Position numbers and translations under genes: made by a program
Shown here: piece after piece, positions 43,801-57,261 of the stretch
How the letters are laid out: every line of letters begins with the position of its first letter
How positions within the stretch are numbered: position 1 is the first letter of the stretch
From: Akanthomyces muscarius
Lineage: Eukaryota > Ascomycota > Sordariomycetes > Hypocreales > Cordycipitaceae
Assembly (NCBI RefSeq): GCF_028009165.1
Contig: NC_079241.1
Span: forward strand, 3,658,001 to 3,722,000
Reading direction: 5' to 3'
DNA: 64,000 nucleotides
The notes under the pieces: generated by a model
Database searches by the model: none
Told to the model about the DNA's origin: nothing
Seen by the model: the letters and a program-made list of their open reading frames with translations, nothing else

Positions 43801-45775
43801 CCAGGGACACCCCTAGTTGGGATGGCTCAGTTGGAGAAGAAGGCCCATTCATGCAGCTCTGAGAAGGTGGCCAATGTGGCATCTTGTCTCTCGTCCCTCG
43901 TGGGCTGCAGCTAGCCACCTCTGTCCGTCTGGACTCTCCCTTCTGCCCGGCGACAATTTTGCGCCTTTGTCAGTTTACAGGTTTTGCAATCTCTCTCAAA
44001 CTCGGCGGCGTCGGACTATTTTCCCTGCCCCCCAATCATCGCATCGTTCGCCGTTGCACAAGGCTACCCACCTCCGCCTTGCAAAGCCCACCCAAGTTTC
44101 ATCCCATCCCGTCTGTAGCCGTTTGCATCACCATTACTCGTGCAAGAGAGCCATGTCGAGTGCATTTGGCCTCGTGGGATGCTTTTTTTGGCATGTTTGC
44201 CTTGCTTGGTAAGAGCGCCTCCCCCGCTGCAGACAAGGTTGTCGCCTGTCATCGGCTCTCGGGCCCTTTGTTTCCATTGCAGCGAGCCCGGCCCCCCCAA
44301 GAACGCCTGTGCTTGTCCTCTCTTCTCAACAAGTTGGTGACCAATGCCGCGGGCGAGAAGCCGCGATTAGCTTTTCAGGTAGGAAAAGTCATAGCATATA
44401 CATGAGCGTGTCGCAGGCTGCGCTTTTATGCAATGCGAGGGCTTATAATCCCTTCCTTGGTTACACGAGGAGTGTCCCGTGTACTACAACTGCCAGTTGT
44501 CATGCATGGCTGCTGGGTTGACTGATTAGCTATTGTTACATTGGCAGAGGTCTTTCTTTCATGGTCGTCTTTTTTTTCGGACCATGAGCAGTAATCGCGA
44601 AGCTGACTGTAGGATTAAAATCGTAGTTGCGCTAGCCAAGTTGTAAAGTAAAGACGTCTCTTCAACCATTGAACCTACTCATTTTAAACCCCACGACTTC
44701 CCTCCAACTGCATTGCCAAGACTGCGGCCAAGGCAGAGTCTAACCGGCTCTGAGCCATGGCTCTTACATTGCACAAGGGGTTACTTAACACTGGCGTGTC
44801 TATTGGAGCGGTGCTCAAGCATCTGCGCTTGTGAAAAAGGCCATGGAATGCATCGAAAGGAATGTAAGCATACCGGATTACAACTGTCGGCATCACTGTG
44901 CACTTTTACTAGTCGCAGCTCAGGAAGCCCGATTTTCCTCTGCAAAGCGACATGACCGCGGCACTGAGTATGCAAGACTCTCTTCTCCTCTATTTCTGCC
45001 CAAGGTACTCTGCGCAAGTCCAAGGAGATCGATTGACTGGAGCGAGGCACTTGCAGCTAGGATGCTACCCCGACGAGAGCTCATGGTAGCTCAGAGAGCA
45101 AAAATTGCAATCATTCCCTGAATGTTATTCAGTGACATGGGTAACATTTATATCGGCTAATTCGCATGTAGCTCTCTGTCTTCCAAAGATGTCAAGAGCC
45201 GCACCCATTGTTCGCATTTTCTTTATATGTTACAAGACAGCTCGTAAGTACGGTACGTAGAGTTGAGAAGGTGGCGCTTGCTTCGTGCAAGTTCATACGT
45301 AGCCATCAGCACAGCCGATTAAAGCAACCATTCTTGCTACGTGCGGCTGATAAAATAAAGTTTATAGTCTGAATCGCGACCGTTGCACGCGGCCAACGTT
45401 GGTGGAGAAGCAGCGGCTGGCGCAGGGTCAAGCAGTCAAGCTCCAGCCTCCCAGAAGCTCCGCTCCGCCACAGACTGCAGTAGGCAGTGCCCCGCCGTTG
45501 ACGTCGGATCTGGTGACTTGCTCCCGACAACATGTTGATTTTCCTTTGATGTGCGACGTTACGACTTTCCACGTCATGTCCGTGTTTATCCGCCCCGATT
45601 TCTCCTGATTGATTTAAGCAGTGAGATTGCCATTCATTCATCGAAACGTCCCACGACAACCATCTGACGCAGCAACAAGCACAACCCCACCACCTGATAC
45701 CCAGGTAGCAAACGACACGCCCGAACGACCCGACCAACATCACGCCACGCGTCATATCCACGGCATTCTTCAGCG

Positions 45776-46824
45776 ATGGCTTCGCAGACGGACTCATCAG
45801 CTCTCCCGCGGTCGGCATCTCCAACTGGCTCGCCCCGCGGACCCTCGGCCACCTCCCTGCAAGCTGCTGCTACAGTCAATGCCGGCCTCAATCGAGAGCT
45901 CTCTCCACGTAAGCCACTGCTGCCGCCCACTCTACTACATTGGCAACCGCGATAACACTGACCAAGCACCCACAGGCTCTTCGACGAGCTCGCTCACCCG
46001 CGCCCACCGGTCATCCTCCAATGCAGGCAGGCGTCGATCTAACGTCCTGATGAACCTGCAACTGAACGATCCCGCTGTCCCTGCCCCCGGCGAGATGGTC
46101 TCCGAACACGGCATCCCGCAACATCACAGAGCCCCGAGCCTCGGAGAGCTGCACCAAGAGCTCGAGGCAGAACAAGAGGCTCATGTGGTAAGCAAAGCCT
46201 GCGTTGTCATGTCCTTGACCTTTGCTGATTTTCTGCCCTCCAGAATCGCCTGCTTCAGATGATCCGTCAGCAACAGCTCGAGCTTCAGCGACTCCAAGCT
46301 AGCAACCCAACCCACAGCCATGGCGCATCTGCCGAGGACAGCAGTGCCGTATCCGATCGCACGGCGCCACCCGTCTCGCAGGGAGCTCTGCCGACCCCGC
46401 CAGTTGGATCGTATCCTCGCTCGCCCGTGTACCATCACCGACCGTCTCTTGACATGGCCCGCGCCGACCTCCATCGCCGATCCAGAACACCCAGCCGCGG
46501 CGCATCTCCAAGACTGCGATCTACTTCGATCAGCGCCGAGAGCGGCGACTGGGCTTTGGGCGGACGTGACGAAAGTGCCTTTTACCAAGCAGAGGCGCAG
46601 ATGCTCACAAGAGAGAATCAGATGCTGAAGCATCGCATACATGACTTACGTAAGATGGCTGATGATGATTTGCTGCCTATCTAGATGCTAACATCGAAAT
46701 AGAAAAGCAGCTCAGCGACCTCTCGGCTAGCCAGGGATCCAATGAACCACCAACGCCATCGAGCCTTGGTCGCTCAAGCTCTGCGGCTGATCCCTCTGCC
46801 GAACCTACCGAGACCGATGCATAA
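45776..46824 (+). CDS. Coiled-coil fungal protein of unknown function, 290 aa
   Basis: I do not recognise a named family. Exons 45776-45908, 45976-46187, 46244-46649 and 46703-46824 join in phase; introns are 67, 56 and 53 nt with GTAAGC/GTAAGA donors and a good GCTAAC branch point in the last. The N-terminus is Ser/Thr/Pro-rich (MASQTDSSALPRSASPTGSP). Residues from about 95 form a first coiled coil (LGELHQELEAEQEAHVNRLL, then QMIRQQQLELQRLQ). A Ser/Pro-rich linker follows, with RSRTPSRGASPRLRSTS resembling a phosphorylated region. A second helix (FYQAEAQMLTRENQMLKHRI) continues across the last junction into HDLQKQLSDLSAS. The end is short and acidic. Structure suggests a scaffold or adaptor. 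The gene lies head-to-tail with the next gene, 613 bp away. Confidence 0.85.
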
Positions 46825-47437
46825 GTCTCATCTCACGCGCTCTACTCTCGGAGCCTGAAGACTGAAAATGAGAGGTATCTGGCCAACGCAATCGCGTATT
46901 TTACAATGTGGAGTTTGGGCGAGTAATGAAGGATGTACGTTAATTAGGACGATCAAACAGTATGCTCCTTGGGTCGAATGGCTTTGCTAGATATCAAATA
47001 TTTCATAATTTTTATGCCACTCACAATGTACTGTATTACTTGAGAGCGTAGTCTTCAATTTTACCATGGGACCCTGCTGACTGACATATATCGGTGTTCC
47101 GGCCGTTATCCTCACGGACTGGGTCCGGCAGGGGCCTAGTAGAGCAGCGACATCGGCTCCTATCCGCTTGCGAAGTTGCCAATTCTTTTAAAAAGAAAAG
47201 CAAGTCATATTCCAACGATTTATTTCAGGTCTCTAGTATTTGAGCCTGTCTTTCGATTTTTGAGGAACCCTCGCTTTATTGAGCACCGGCGACCTTTGCT
47301 CGGATCCATCGATACCCACCAGCCTACGGCAGGTAGTCCGCTCTCTCCACGATCCGAACCTACTTGAATCCCTCCAACTTACACACCCTCCGTTACCACA
47401 ATCAAAAACTCAACAGGCCAGCTAAAGTCGTTGTGCA
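46825..47437. other. Intergenic between coiled-coil gene and L-2-hydroxyglutarate dehydrogenase gene
   Basis: No gene seen. The region should carry the 3' end of one transcript and the promoter of the next. Confidence 0.5.
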
Positions 47438-49162
47438 ATGCTGGCCAGGCGAGCGACACCCTTGCTGGTACCGCTGCCATCAAAGCCATGCTCGCCAATT
47501 GCCCGAGCCTTTTTTAGCGTGACGGCAGCGCCGCGCGCCGATTTCACTCATGCTGTAAGGTGCCTCCCGCCCATCCCATATTTCCAATACCTACGTATAC
47601 CTCCATCCCTCGCACTTTGATATCGAGATCCTGGTCCCCTCCTTTGGATTTGAGCCCTATCAATTGATGGGTTTCGAGCTGCTGCATGAGTGTAGTGCTG
47701 TTGAAACATGAATGCCCCCTCCTGATCTCACCCCCCCCCCCCAGGCGGCGTTTCAAAGTTATAGTGTTTCCATTATTTGTCGACAACTCGCGGACTACCC
47801 TTCTTTGACGTCATGAGAGTTGTATTTGGGACAGGACTGGTTTCAATGACAAATTTTTGGCTGCGCTGGCTGTTCCCCGTCGACCTAGTCTAAGCAGCCG
47901 GTCGAGCATCATATCTGGAACTACTTTGACTTACTAGAAACAATTTATGAAACGATTTCTCAAAGGGCCAAGACTAATTCGTTTCCCAGGTCATTGGCGG
48001 CGGCGTAGTCGGCATCGCCGTTGCGCGACAGCTCGCGCAGCGCTCGTCCGGGTCCACGGTGCTGATTGAGCGGCACACGGCGCTGGGCACCGAGACGAGC
48101 TCGCGGAACAGCGAGGTCATCCACGCCGGCATCTACTACGGCGCCGATAGCCTCAAGGCGCGCATGTGCATCCGCGGCAAGCACCTGCTCTATGACCTCT
48201 GCGCGCGGCACGGCGTCGACCACCGCCGCACCGGCAAATGGATCGTCGCGCAGACGCCCGCGCAGCGCGAGTCGCTGGAGGCGTTCCACGCCGTCTGCCG
48301 CGACAGGCTGGGCGTTCCCACGCGCTGGGTCTCGGCGGCCGAGGTCGAGAGGGACGGCCAGGGCGTCGTGGCTGCCGCGGGGGCGCTCGAGAGCCCGACG
48401 ACGGGCATCGTCGACTCGCATGGCCTGATGACCTGCCTGGCGGGTCTCTTCGAGGACGAGGGAGGCATCGTGGCGCTCAACTCGCCCGTCATCGGCGTCC
48501 GTCCAGAACAAGGCGGCGGCGGCGATGACGGCACGCCGGGTACGAACGGCTGGGCGGTGGACGTGCGCGACGGCGCGACGGGGGAGACGTCCACCATCAC
48601 CGCCGACAGCATCGTCAACGCCGCGGGCCTCGGCGCCGCGCACATCCACAACATGATTGCGGCGCCAGACCGGCAGATGGCGCTGCACTACGCCAAGGGC
48701 AACTACTTTTCCTACGCGTCCTCGCGGCCCGCCGTCTCGCGGCTCATCTACCCGGTGCCCGAGCCTGGACTCGGCGGCCTCGGCACGCACCTGACGCTCG
48801 ACCTCGGCGGCCGCATGCGCTTCGGCCCGGACGTCGAGTGGGTGCGTAGCCCCGACGACCTCGCGGCCTTCAGCAAGGCGACCGCGCGCGGCGCGGCGCG
48901 CCTGCGCGAGGCCGTCGCCGAGATCCAAAAGTACCTGCCGGGCGTCGACCCGGCGTGCCTGGAGCCCGACTACGCGGGCATACGGCCCAAGCTGATGGGG
49001 AAAGACCACAAGGGCTTCGTCGACTTTGAGATTCGCGAGGAGGACGGATACCGCGGCTGGGTGAACCTGCTCGGGATCGAGAGCCCAGGGCTGACGAGCG
49101 CGTTGGCGATTGCGGAGAGGGTCGAGGAGATGCTGTACGGGAATGCGCGCGATGCTCAATAA
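47438..49162 (+). CDS. Mitochondrial L-2-hydroxyglutarate dehydrogenase (FAD)
   Basis: Oxidises L-2-hydroxyglutarate, a by-product of malate dehydrogenase, back to 2-oxoglutarate using FAD; a metabolite-repair enzyme of the mitochondrion. Exons 47438-47554 and 47990-49162 give 429 aa. The first exon encodes a basic, Arg-rich presequence (MLARRATPLLVPLPSKPC...IARAFFS). The splice joins DFTHA to VIGGGVVGIAVARQLA, completing the FAD-binding GxGxxG fold at residues 42-47. The family signature RNSEVIHAGIYYG is at 78-90, GIVDSHGLM follows later, and the C-terminal DYAGIRPKLMG and FEIREEDGYRGWVNLLGIESPGLTSALAIAE complete the DAO fold. Length matches the family. The 435-nt intron is several times longer than others nearby and contains a 12-C run. 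Strong third-position GC bias gives a full antisense frame. Confidence 0.93.
47731..47742 (+). repeat. Poly-C run inside the L2HGDH intron
   Basis: Twelve C followed by AG, which looks like a decoy 3' splice site within the long intron. Using it would not join the reading frame to the FAD-binding motif, because stop codons follow before the true acceptor. Confidence 0.75.
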
Positions 49163-49781
49163 AGTCCGCGCCATTCTATACATAAGCGTCGTTTAGATGT
49201 TATCCAGGAGAGATGTCTACAGCTCGTGTGTGCCTGGCTCATCTATAAGTCTAAATATCCGAGGCTGGCACGAGCCGGCACATGTCACATTGCATAGACT
49301 GGGCCTGTAATATATTATCAAACAGTACTCTCGTGGGTATTCTACCTGCGCCAAAGCTCTACAGCTACCGTCCCACAGTATAACGACTGCCGCGACGCCA
49401 ACAGCCAATCTTCAACGCTTGATCCAAAGATGGTCAACTCATCGCTCCAAAGCCTTAGAAACAACAACAAACAAGTCGAGACATGCGCTTGGCATAGCTT
49501 GTCGCTGTGCAACAAACGCGGCAAAATCCACAAATTTCCTTCATAAACCGTGAGACCAGACCACAAACATAACAGTTTCCGTCTCCATAAAACGCCACGG
49601 TACGATGCTCATTGATTGCACCTGAGCATTGAGAAGAAAAGAAAGAAAAAAACGTCCGCAAATAAAAGAACATCAACTCCGAGTCCGCGTAAAGAGCGCA
49701 TGCTAATGATGTAAGCGAAGGGGATATTGAACAATAACAACGATGGCCAAAACTGAATGGGCGAATGGGCGGGTCGTGGCT
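49163..49781. other. Short convergent 3' region
   Basis: The stop of the L2HGDH gene and the stop of the DUF2415 gene face each other. No gene is seen; there are A/T-rich sequences that could act as cleavage and polyadenylation signals for both strands. Confidence 0.5.
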
Positions 49782-52064
49782 TTAGCGCATCTGCATGCTG
49801 GGGAAGAAGAGTCGACTTTGAGCGTTGATCTGGAACTCGTAGATGCCGTTTTGGGCTCCCACGAATCTGTGTACATTGTTAGCAATCAAGTCAATGGAAC
49901 CGGAGGCGGGTTTTCTTACAAGGTACGACCATCGTCACTCCAGGCAAGCCCAGCGGTGTTGTCTGGTGAAGGCGGCACTTCGAACAGCCCAGCGTGCTCC
50001 GTGACAAGAGTTCCTCGAATCGCGCTTTCTTCCCATCGGTTGACGACTTGGTTGACCAAAGGTACCAACAGAGAGGAATCATCGCGTTCGGGGTCGTTGG
50101 CGAGAGTGCTGGCAGCCGTGGTCGCGGGCCGCGATGCAGATCCGGTTCCGCTTCCTGTGGCAGTCCCTGCAGCGGCTCCTGTTGCGGTCGATGTCCCGGT
50201 TCCGGCAGGAGTTCCGGTGCTTCTCTCCTGGGCCTGTAGAATATCGAGAACGTTGAGATATGATGCGTCCGCGTGGCTGTTCCCGTCACGTTCACGCTGC
50301 TCGCGCATGGCAGCCACAGTTTCGCCCAGCCTGTCGATCCATCTCTGGTCTCGACGTCCAGAGAGTCTGTCACTCGGCTCTCTCGCAGCTTGTCGAATGT
50401 TTCTGACGCGGTCAGTGACCCTCTCTCGTTCCCTCTGGTCTCGATATGAGTTGAGCGTCTCGGAACTTCCGCGAGTGGCACTACTACTGCGCTGGCGAGG
50501 CCGCGACGACTCATTTTCGGTGGTCGGTGGTCGTATGCTCGCTAGATATGACCAGGAAGAGTCGGCCATGGCGGTGTCTGCACCGTCAGTCCGCTGCGTT
50601 ATTCTGTCTCGTCGGCGACGGTCTCCTTGTATAGCTTCCAGTACCAACGTCTCACTTGGTGTGAGTGGCTGATTTAGAGTGTCGATCCGGCCCCCCCCTT
50701 CGCGTCTGGTAGTTGATAGGCCACCCCGAGCCAGCTGACCGCCGTCCCTCCTTGATGAACTCTGTCCGTCCAGAAGCCTGGGATCAATAGTATTGCGGTC
50801 AAATATGTTGACATGTTCAAAGTCGGCGTCTGCGTTGATGTCGACAATCTGGCGAACGATGAAATTTGCCCGTACATCAGCAATACCGATATGGCCACGG
50901 TCTTCCGTCCAAGCCAGAATATCAAATGGGCCAGGGCAAAATGCCATGTCACGGATTGCGCCTGGGCCGCTTCGGGGTCTCGATGACTCCAAGGTTGTGA
51001 TAAGGGGTTGTGCGTCGACGTTTAACAGCAGCTCGCCGTCATATATAGAAATGACACCATGCTGCGTGCCAACAGCAAGGTACGAGCCAGAGTTCGAGAA
51101 GCACGCGGCGAAACTACCACGACTGTCTGCTCTGTCACCCTTTTTCTGGCTTTTAAGCATCAGTCGTCGCCGTAGTTCCCATGTATACTCTGGCAGACGT
51201 CCTGACTCGCGCGACGTTTCTGTGCGAACATGAACATAGAGATAAGGGTCATCCAGGATAGCAACCATGATGCGTCCGTCAGGCGAAATAGTCGCGCGGT
51301 TGACGAAATCGGGGTAGGTGACGATGTCGAGTGGAGCTGTCTTATCGCTCTGATCGAAGTCGCGTAAGCTGATGACGGTCACAGTGCAGTCATTGTTAGC
51401 TAGAATAGCAACTGGCTCCGTGTAGGCTCCTACGACAGGAGGGGCCAGAGCACCAGGAAACCACATGGTAATGCAGTTGACGCGATCGTTTGCTAGCTTG
51501 ACGCTTTTCGCAATCAGGCTCTTGTTTGACCGTCGCGCTTGGGTTATTAGTGAAAGAAGCGATTCCTCGCGAGACTCCATGTTCAACGGTAACCGAGCGT
51601 CGGGGTCCAAATTCAGCGGCGTGTTGGGATTGCTGCTGTCGGTGCCTTCGTCGAGACGAATAGCGACAAAGTCGCCACTCTCACTTCCACAGCATAGCCA
51701 TCCGTTCTCCGCCACCAGACATCGGGGTGCGAATGTGAGCAGCTTTATTGTTTCACATTCTTGTGTCGAAGTATTCAGCCTCTGGACATGGTTGCTACCA
51801 TTGCCACCAGGGAAATATATGAGGTGACGTTTTTCGGCGGAGATGAGGGATCGGAGCTGCCAATGTCTGAGGGTACATCATTAGAGGGATTCGCTAGATA
51901 GAATGCAACTATCGGGATTGACATACTGTGAGCGAACCGGGATGCGATAGTGCTTCCGCCGCTTGCTCGAGACTATGCTCTCTGTGTGGCAGTACCTGGA
52001 GGGATGCTTGATTAGCGATGGATTCAACCAGCGTGCAACGATGTTGAGACCAACACTGCATCAT
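49782..52064 (-). CDS. WD40-like protein with DUF2415 (PF10313), about 700 aa
   Basis: Fungal beta-propeller-like protein of unknown function. Exons that can be fixed are 51995-51927, 51866-49920 and 49866-49782. The 5' end is less certain: a 14-nt first exon at 52064-52051 (ATG ATG CAG TGT TG, weak GTCTCA donor) would complete 704 aa. Landmarks: HWQLRSLISAEKRHLIYFP near the N-terminus, GWLCCGSESGDFVAIRL, ISPDGRIMVAILDDPYLYVH, SNSGSYLAVGTQHGVISIYD, and AIRDMAFCPGPFDILAWTED followed by RGHIGIADVR, the block I match to DUF2415. An Arg/Ser/Glu-rich disordered part and a Gly/Thr/Ala repeat (PAGTGTSTATGAAAGTATG) follow. A last propeller strand, NTAGLAWSDDGRTLFVGAQN, ends at SRLFFPSMQMR after the final intron. 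Its return to a propeller strand at the very end suggests a velcro-type closure. Confidence 0.83.
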
Positions 52065-53450
52065 GGTTCGCAGTCATGATGGCTATACAAGTCTAGCCGC
52101 AACAATGTACCGGCGGCGGTGCTGTGCCACCAGGTGGCGAAAGCCAGAATTGGGATTGCGACTCGCGAAGATGGGGTACCAGGGCCGCTTGCTAGCGAAG
52201 TCCGCGAAGACAGGCGCAAGCACGCAAGGCGCTGCACTCGAGGTCAGGACAAAAGTCTCAAAATCGGAAGTGTTGCTAGAGGAGCTTTCGATGGGCTGAT
52301 TTGGCGAGACGGAGGAGGTGATGCGGAGGCGGAGATGAGGCAAAGGTCGAGCTTTGGGTCGTGCGATGGTAGTAAATGACGTCCCTCGGGTTTGGCAAAG
52401 CCAAAACTGGGGGGAAGACTGAGCGTGTGCAGACAGCGGAGCAGACCAGCGAGTTTTAGCGGAGGTGGCTACCTACCTAGGTACGATATAGGTGTCGCAA
52501 GGCCGCTGAATTTAGGCGTTGGTGCCATCAGCCTCCTGCATCCTGGCCTGTCGATACAGTGCCACGGTGCCAAGTGCCAATGCCCAAGGCTTCCAGGAGC
52601 ACCACCTCACTGGCCCGACTGGCGTCCGGGGCTGCAGGGGCCTGCCGTTAGTAATCACTACCACGTCACGTAGATCTGTGGTGCTGTTGACCTACCTAAA
52701 CAGGCGCGGAGCCCCAGCCTTCAGTAACTAATAAACGTAATGGACCTCTATTTTGGGATTGGGACAAAAGAATTGCACCATGCGGGATGGGCATGTAAAT
52801 TGCCGTACCGTCGGTAGAATGGGAAAGGTAAGCCGGTTTCTTCGTCTACAGCAAGTCGGCTCGCAACCACTCTGAGCGCCAGCGATCGCGGCGAAGGCAC
52901 GATGTCGGAACCACAGCTCTCAGCCTATCCAGGAGCACGGCAATGTTGCGCTTTCTCAACTCCAGCAGTACAATCAGATCGCATGCAGCCGACCTTTAAA
53001 TTTTCTGCACGCTACACTTGATTTATATTTAACCGAAACAGACTGCAACGCTGCACGTAGTCCGGGACTTTCTCCCCCGTTTGCACTCAGAAACCGGTCA
53101 CGTGCGCACTGCACAGATTGCAGCTGAAGCAATGACCCAGCATCAGCCACAGCTCGCAGGGTGCTGTGGTACCAATACCGGATTTATCAATTTTCCGCTC
53201 CTCTTTTACCGTCACTAACTCCAGTAACGGGTGGACCCGGCCCCTTCATTGCCTCTTTCTGCCGGCTTCTATGACTGGGGGCCAGGAGTGCTTTTTTCTT
53301 GCGCCAGAAATTTTCGCCTTCTTCCCCTTCTTCCATTCCGTCTCCATCACCTCTCTCCATCCATCCTCATCACCCTCTCCTTGCGCCGTTGTTTGTCGCG
53401 CGAGCTGTCTTCTTTCTTTTTCTTTTTAATACCCCTCATTAATATTCAAG
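52065..53450. other. Divergent promoter region of DUF2415 gene and mitochondrial Hsp70
   Basis: No gene is supported. A CCTACCTAGGTAC motif lies near 52471-52483, and the last 250 bases before the Hsp70 start are C/T-rich (CTTCTTCCCCTTCTTCC and similar). No clear heat-shock element with alternating GAA/TTC units at 2-base spacing was found. Confidence 0.5.
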
Positions 53451-55614
<2,164 letters not shown>

Positions 55615-56091
55615 ATGGTTCATTCCGATTTTCGCATCTCCTGTTACAACAACACTTACCCACCAAAAAAAAAAGTAACCCGTTCCGATTATAGAGAAGC
55701 GCGGAGAGTGGCATAGATGTATTTTCTCATTGTATTTTTCCTCTTGTACTCATATCCCTTTCAGCCATTGCTGCTATCCACTCAAAACACTTCACCCATG
55801 TCTTTTACTATCATGGTTCGCGGAACCGGCGTTGGAGCATAAAATCTCGATTGAGAGATGTTTGTTACGAATGATTTCATGGACGCACAGAGGGGCCCCG
55901 TGTCTTTTTTTGGTTTGAATGTAAAACAATCTGTGTTTAAGTTAGATGATATAATAGTACCTCCCCCCTCTAGATCATGGAGAGCCGGAAATGTATTTTT
56001 GGCAAACAAAAAAGAAGTTGATATTTCTAATGCAAAAGTATGAGTACAAGTGAATGTGGTTGTAACGGTGTAGATTCCTCGTTGTGGAGCG
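55615..56091. other. 3' region after mitochondrial Hsp70
   Basis: No gene seen; A/T-rich downstream sequence with a run of 11 A at 55663-55673 follows the Hsp70 stop and extends to the stop of a minus-strand small gene. Confidence 0.5.
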
Positions 56092-56490
56092 CTAACTCAT
56101 CCATCCCCATGACGTGTTGAGCATGTTGGTTCCATGCCACGATGCTGCCGCCTCGGATCTCTTTTCTGTCATTATCTTTACGTTCAATTCCATATTCTCC
56201 GTCGGGCACGTTCGAAGTCTGGCCGCCTGCGCGCTGGCCTTGTCTCGACAGTGCGGACAGATGCGGCGTCGGAACGAGTTGCTGCTGTTGCACGCTTCCC
56301 AGCGGCGGCCCGTGTAGAGGAGCAGGGCGAGGACGAGGAGGGTGACGATGGAGAAGGTGAGGCACATGGCAGCTGTCGGCTGCTCATTGTCGGCCATGAA
56401 TGTGCTCCACGTCTGTGTCTGTGTCTGTGGTGCTTGTCGAGCGACGTTGATGTGTGATGATGGTGTCGTCGTCGTCGGCACTGGTGCCAT
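56092..56490 (-). CDS. Small single-pass membrane protein, 132 aa, orphan
   Basis: The frame starts MAPVPTTTTPSSHINVARQ with a Thr/Pro-rich segment, and has one clear membrane helix at about 43-62 (CLTFSIVTLLVLALLLYTG). A cytosolic part follows with RRRICPHCRDKASAQAARL, where two Cys and a His two apart hint at a half metal-binding site. It ends MLNTSWGWMS. An in-frame upstream ATG at 56565 would add 25 residues, but the sequence there looks like leader. No family recognised, no intron needed. It is convergent with Hsp70 and lies downstream of, and on the same strand as, SRP68. The membrane helix makes it more believable than a random frame. Confidence 0.48.
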   Translation of the reverse strand: MAPVPTTTTPSSHINVARQAPQTQTQTWSTFMADNEQPTAAMCLTFSIVTLLVLALLLYTGRRWEACNSSNSFRRRICPHCRDKASAQAARLRTCPTENMELNVKIMTEKRSEAAASWHGTNMLNTSWGWMS

Positions 56491-57261
56491 AGTGAGGTAC
56501 TGTATGGTATGTGGTGCGCTGTCCGCCTTGTTCGAGGAAGTCTTGAAAGAGGTGGTGAAGAACAATGAAGTTGGCTGTTCAAGATGCGTAAATGTTCAAT
56601 AGGTGGTAGGGGAAAAAACAAATTGTATATTGTATACTAGGTGCAGGTGGTGCAGATGTTCGGTTTGCATGTTGCCCGCATGCGTCTTCTGCAGGGCTCC
56701 TCCTCCTCCTTTTGGCAATAAATCTTTTCCCTCTGAAGAAACATTACGTATTGTCTCGATTTCGGACGGCCCTTGGGACGGTGACAGAACCCCTGCTCAA
56801 TATGACAAGGAAAAATTGTCCATTCCATCTCTCTCCCTGCGGAAGGGGTGGGTTCTTTTCCCAGGTTTCCTTTGGAATGAGACATCTAACCCACCCATGG
56901 CGATGATGGAGGTTTGACGAACCACATATTCGTTTGCGGGCAGCAGACGCGCGCCGCCCGAGTTGCCCATCTGAGACACAATGCAAAGGATCAGCACGGC
57001 ACAGCACAAGACTACTGGTAATAGTCGTTCGTCATATCGGCAACCGACCAGCCCCCTCCCGGCCGACAAAGTTTACCGGGACCAGGGGGGGTTTGCCCAT
57101 TTACAGATTTGCGCCAAAAAGGTCTTGGTCAACATGCAAATATACGCTTTTTATTTTCATTTTTTTTTTCTCCTCCATCAACACTACTGCGTGTTTTATA
57201 TGCTAATATAGACAACCCTGGTTCCACTGCCCTTCCTCGGCTGGTTTTGCTGCCACATTTT
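56491..57261. other. Intergenic between SRP68 and the small membrane protein
   Basis: No gene seen. It would hold the 3' end of SRP68 and the promoter of the small minus-strand gene. T runs near 57161-57170 suit a transcript end. Confidence 0.5.

Larger units (their letters stand above)
39074..45775. other. Gene-poor 6.7-kb divergent interval
   Basis: Between the start of the PH-domain gene and the start of the coiled-coil gene I find no gene that can be defended. Contents include purine/pyrimidine-biased leader near 39120-39760, a 21-A run (40568-40588), a G-run block (40773-40817), and several GTACTGG/CCAGTAC palindromes (40050-41460). The part 41640-42530 has possible exon-like pieces with splice signals. 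The frame 41286-42380 (+) is long but has low-complexity, Cys/Ser/Leu-rich composition and no family features. Undetected multi-exon or non-coding genes are possible. Confidence 0.45.

Noticed and set aside
44140..44340. Two-exon mini gene MSSAFGLVGCFF... using GTAAGA and TTGCAG
   Set aside because: The splice signals are good, but the product would be under 40 residues, with no conserved feature; chance is likely.
44684..45121. Overlapping small frames on both strands near 44.7-45.1 kb
   Set aside because: Each strand offers a frame of 70-96 codons with similar quality, so neither can be preferred.
47960..49183. 407-codon minus-strand frame over L2HGDH
   Set aside because: Antisense shadow of a GC-biased gene with full FAD and DAO motifs.
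53160..53450. Possible heat-shock elements upstream of Hsp70
   Set aside because: GAA and TTC triplets occur, but not as inverted units at 2-base spacing.
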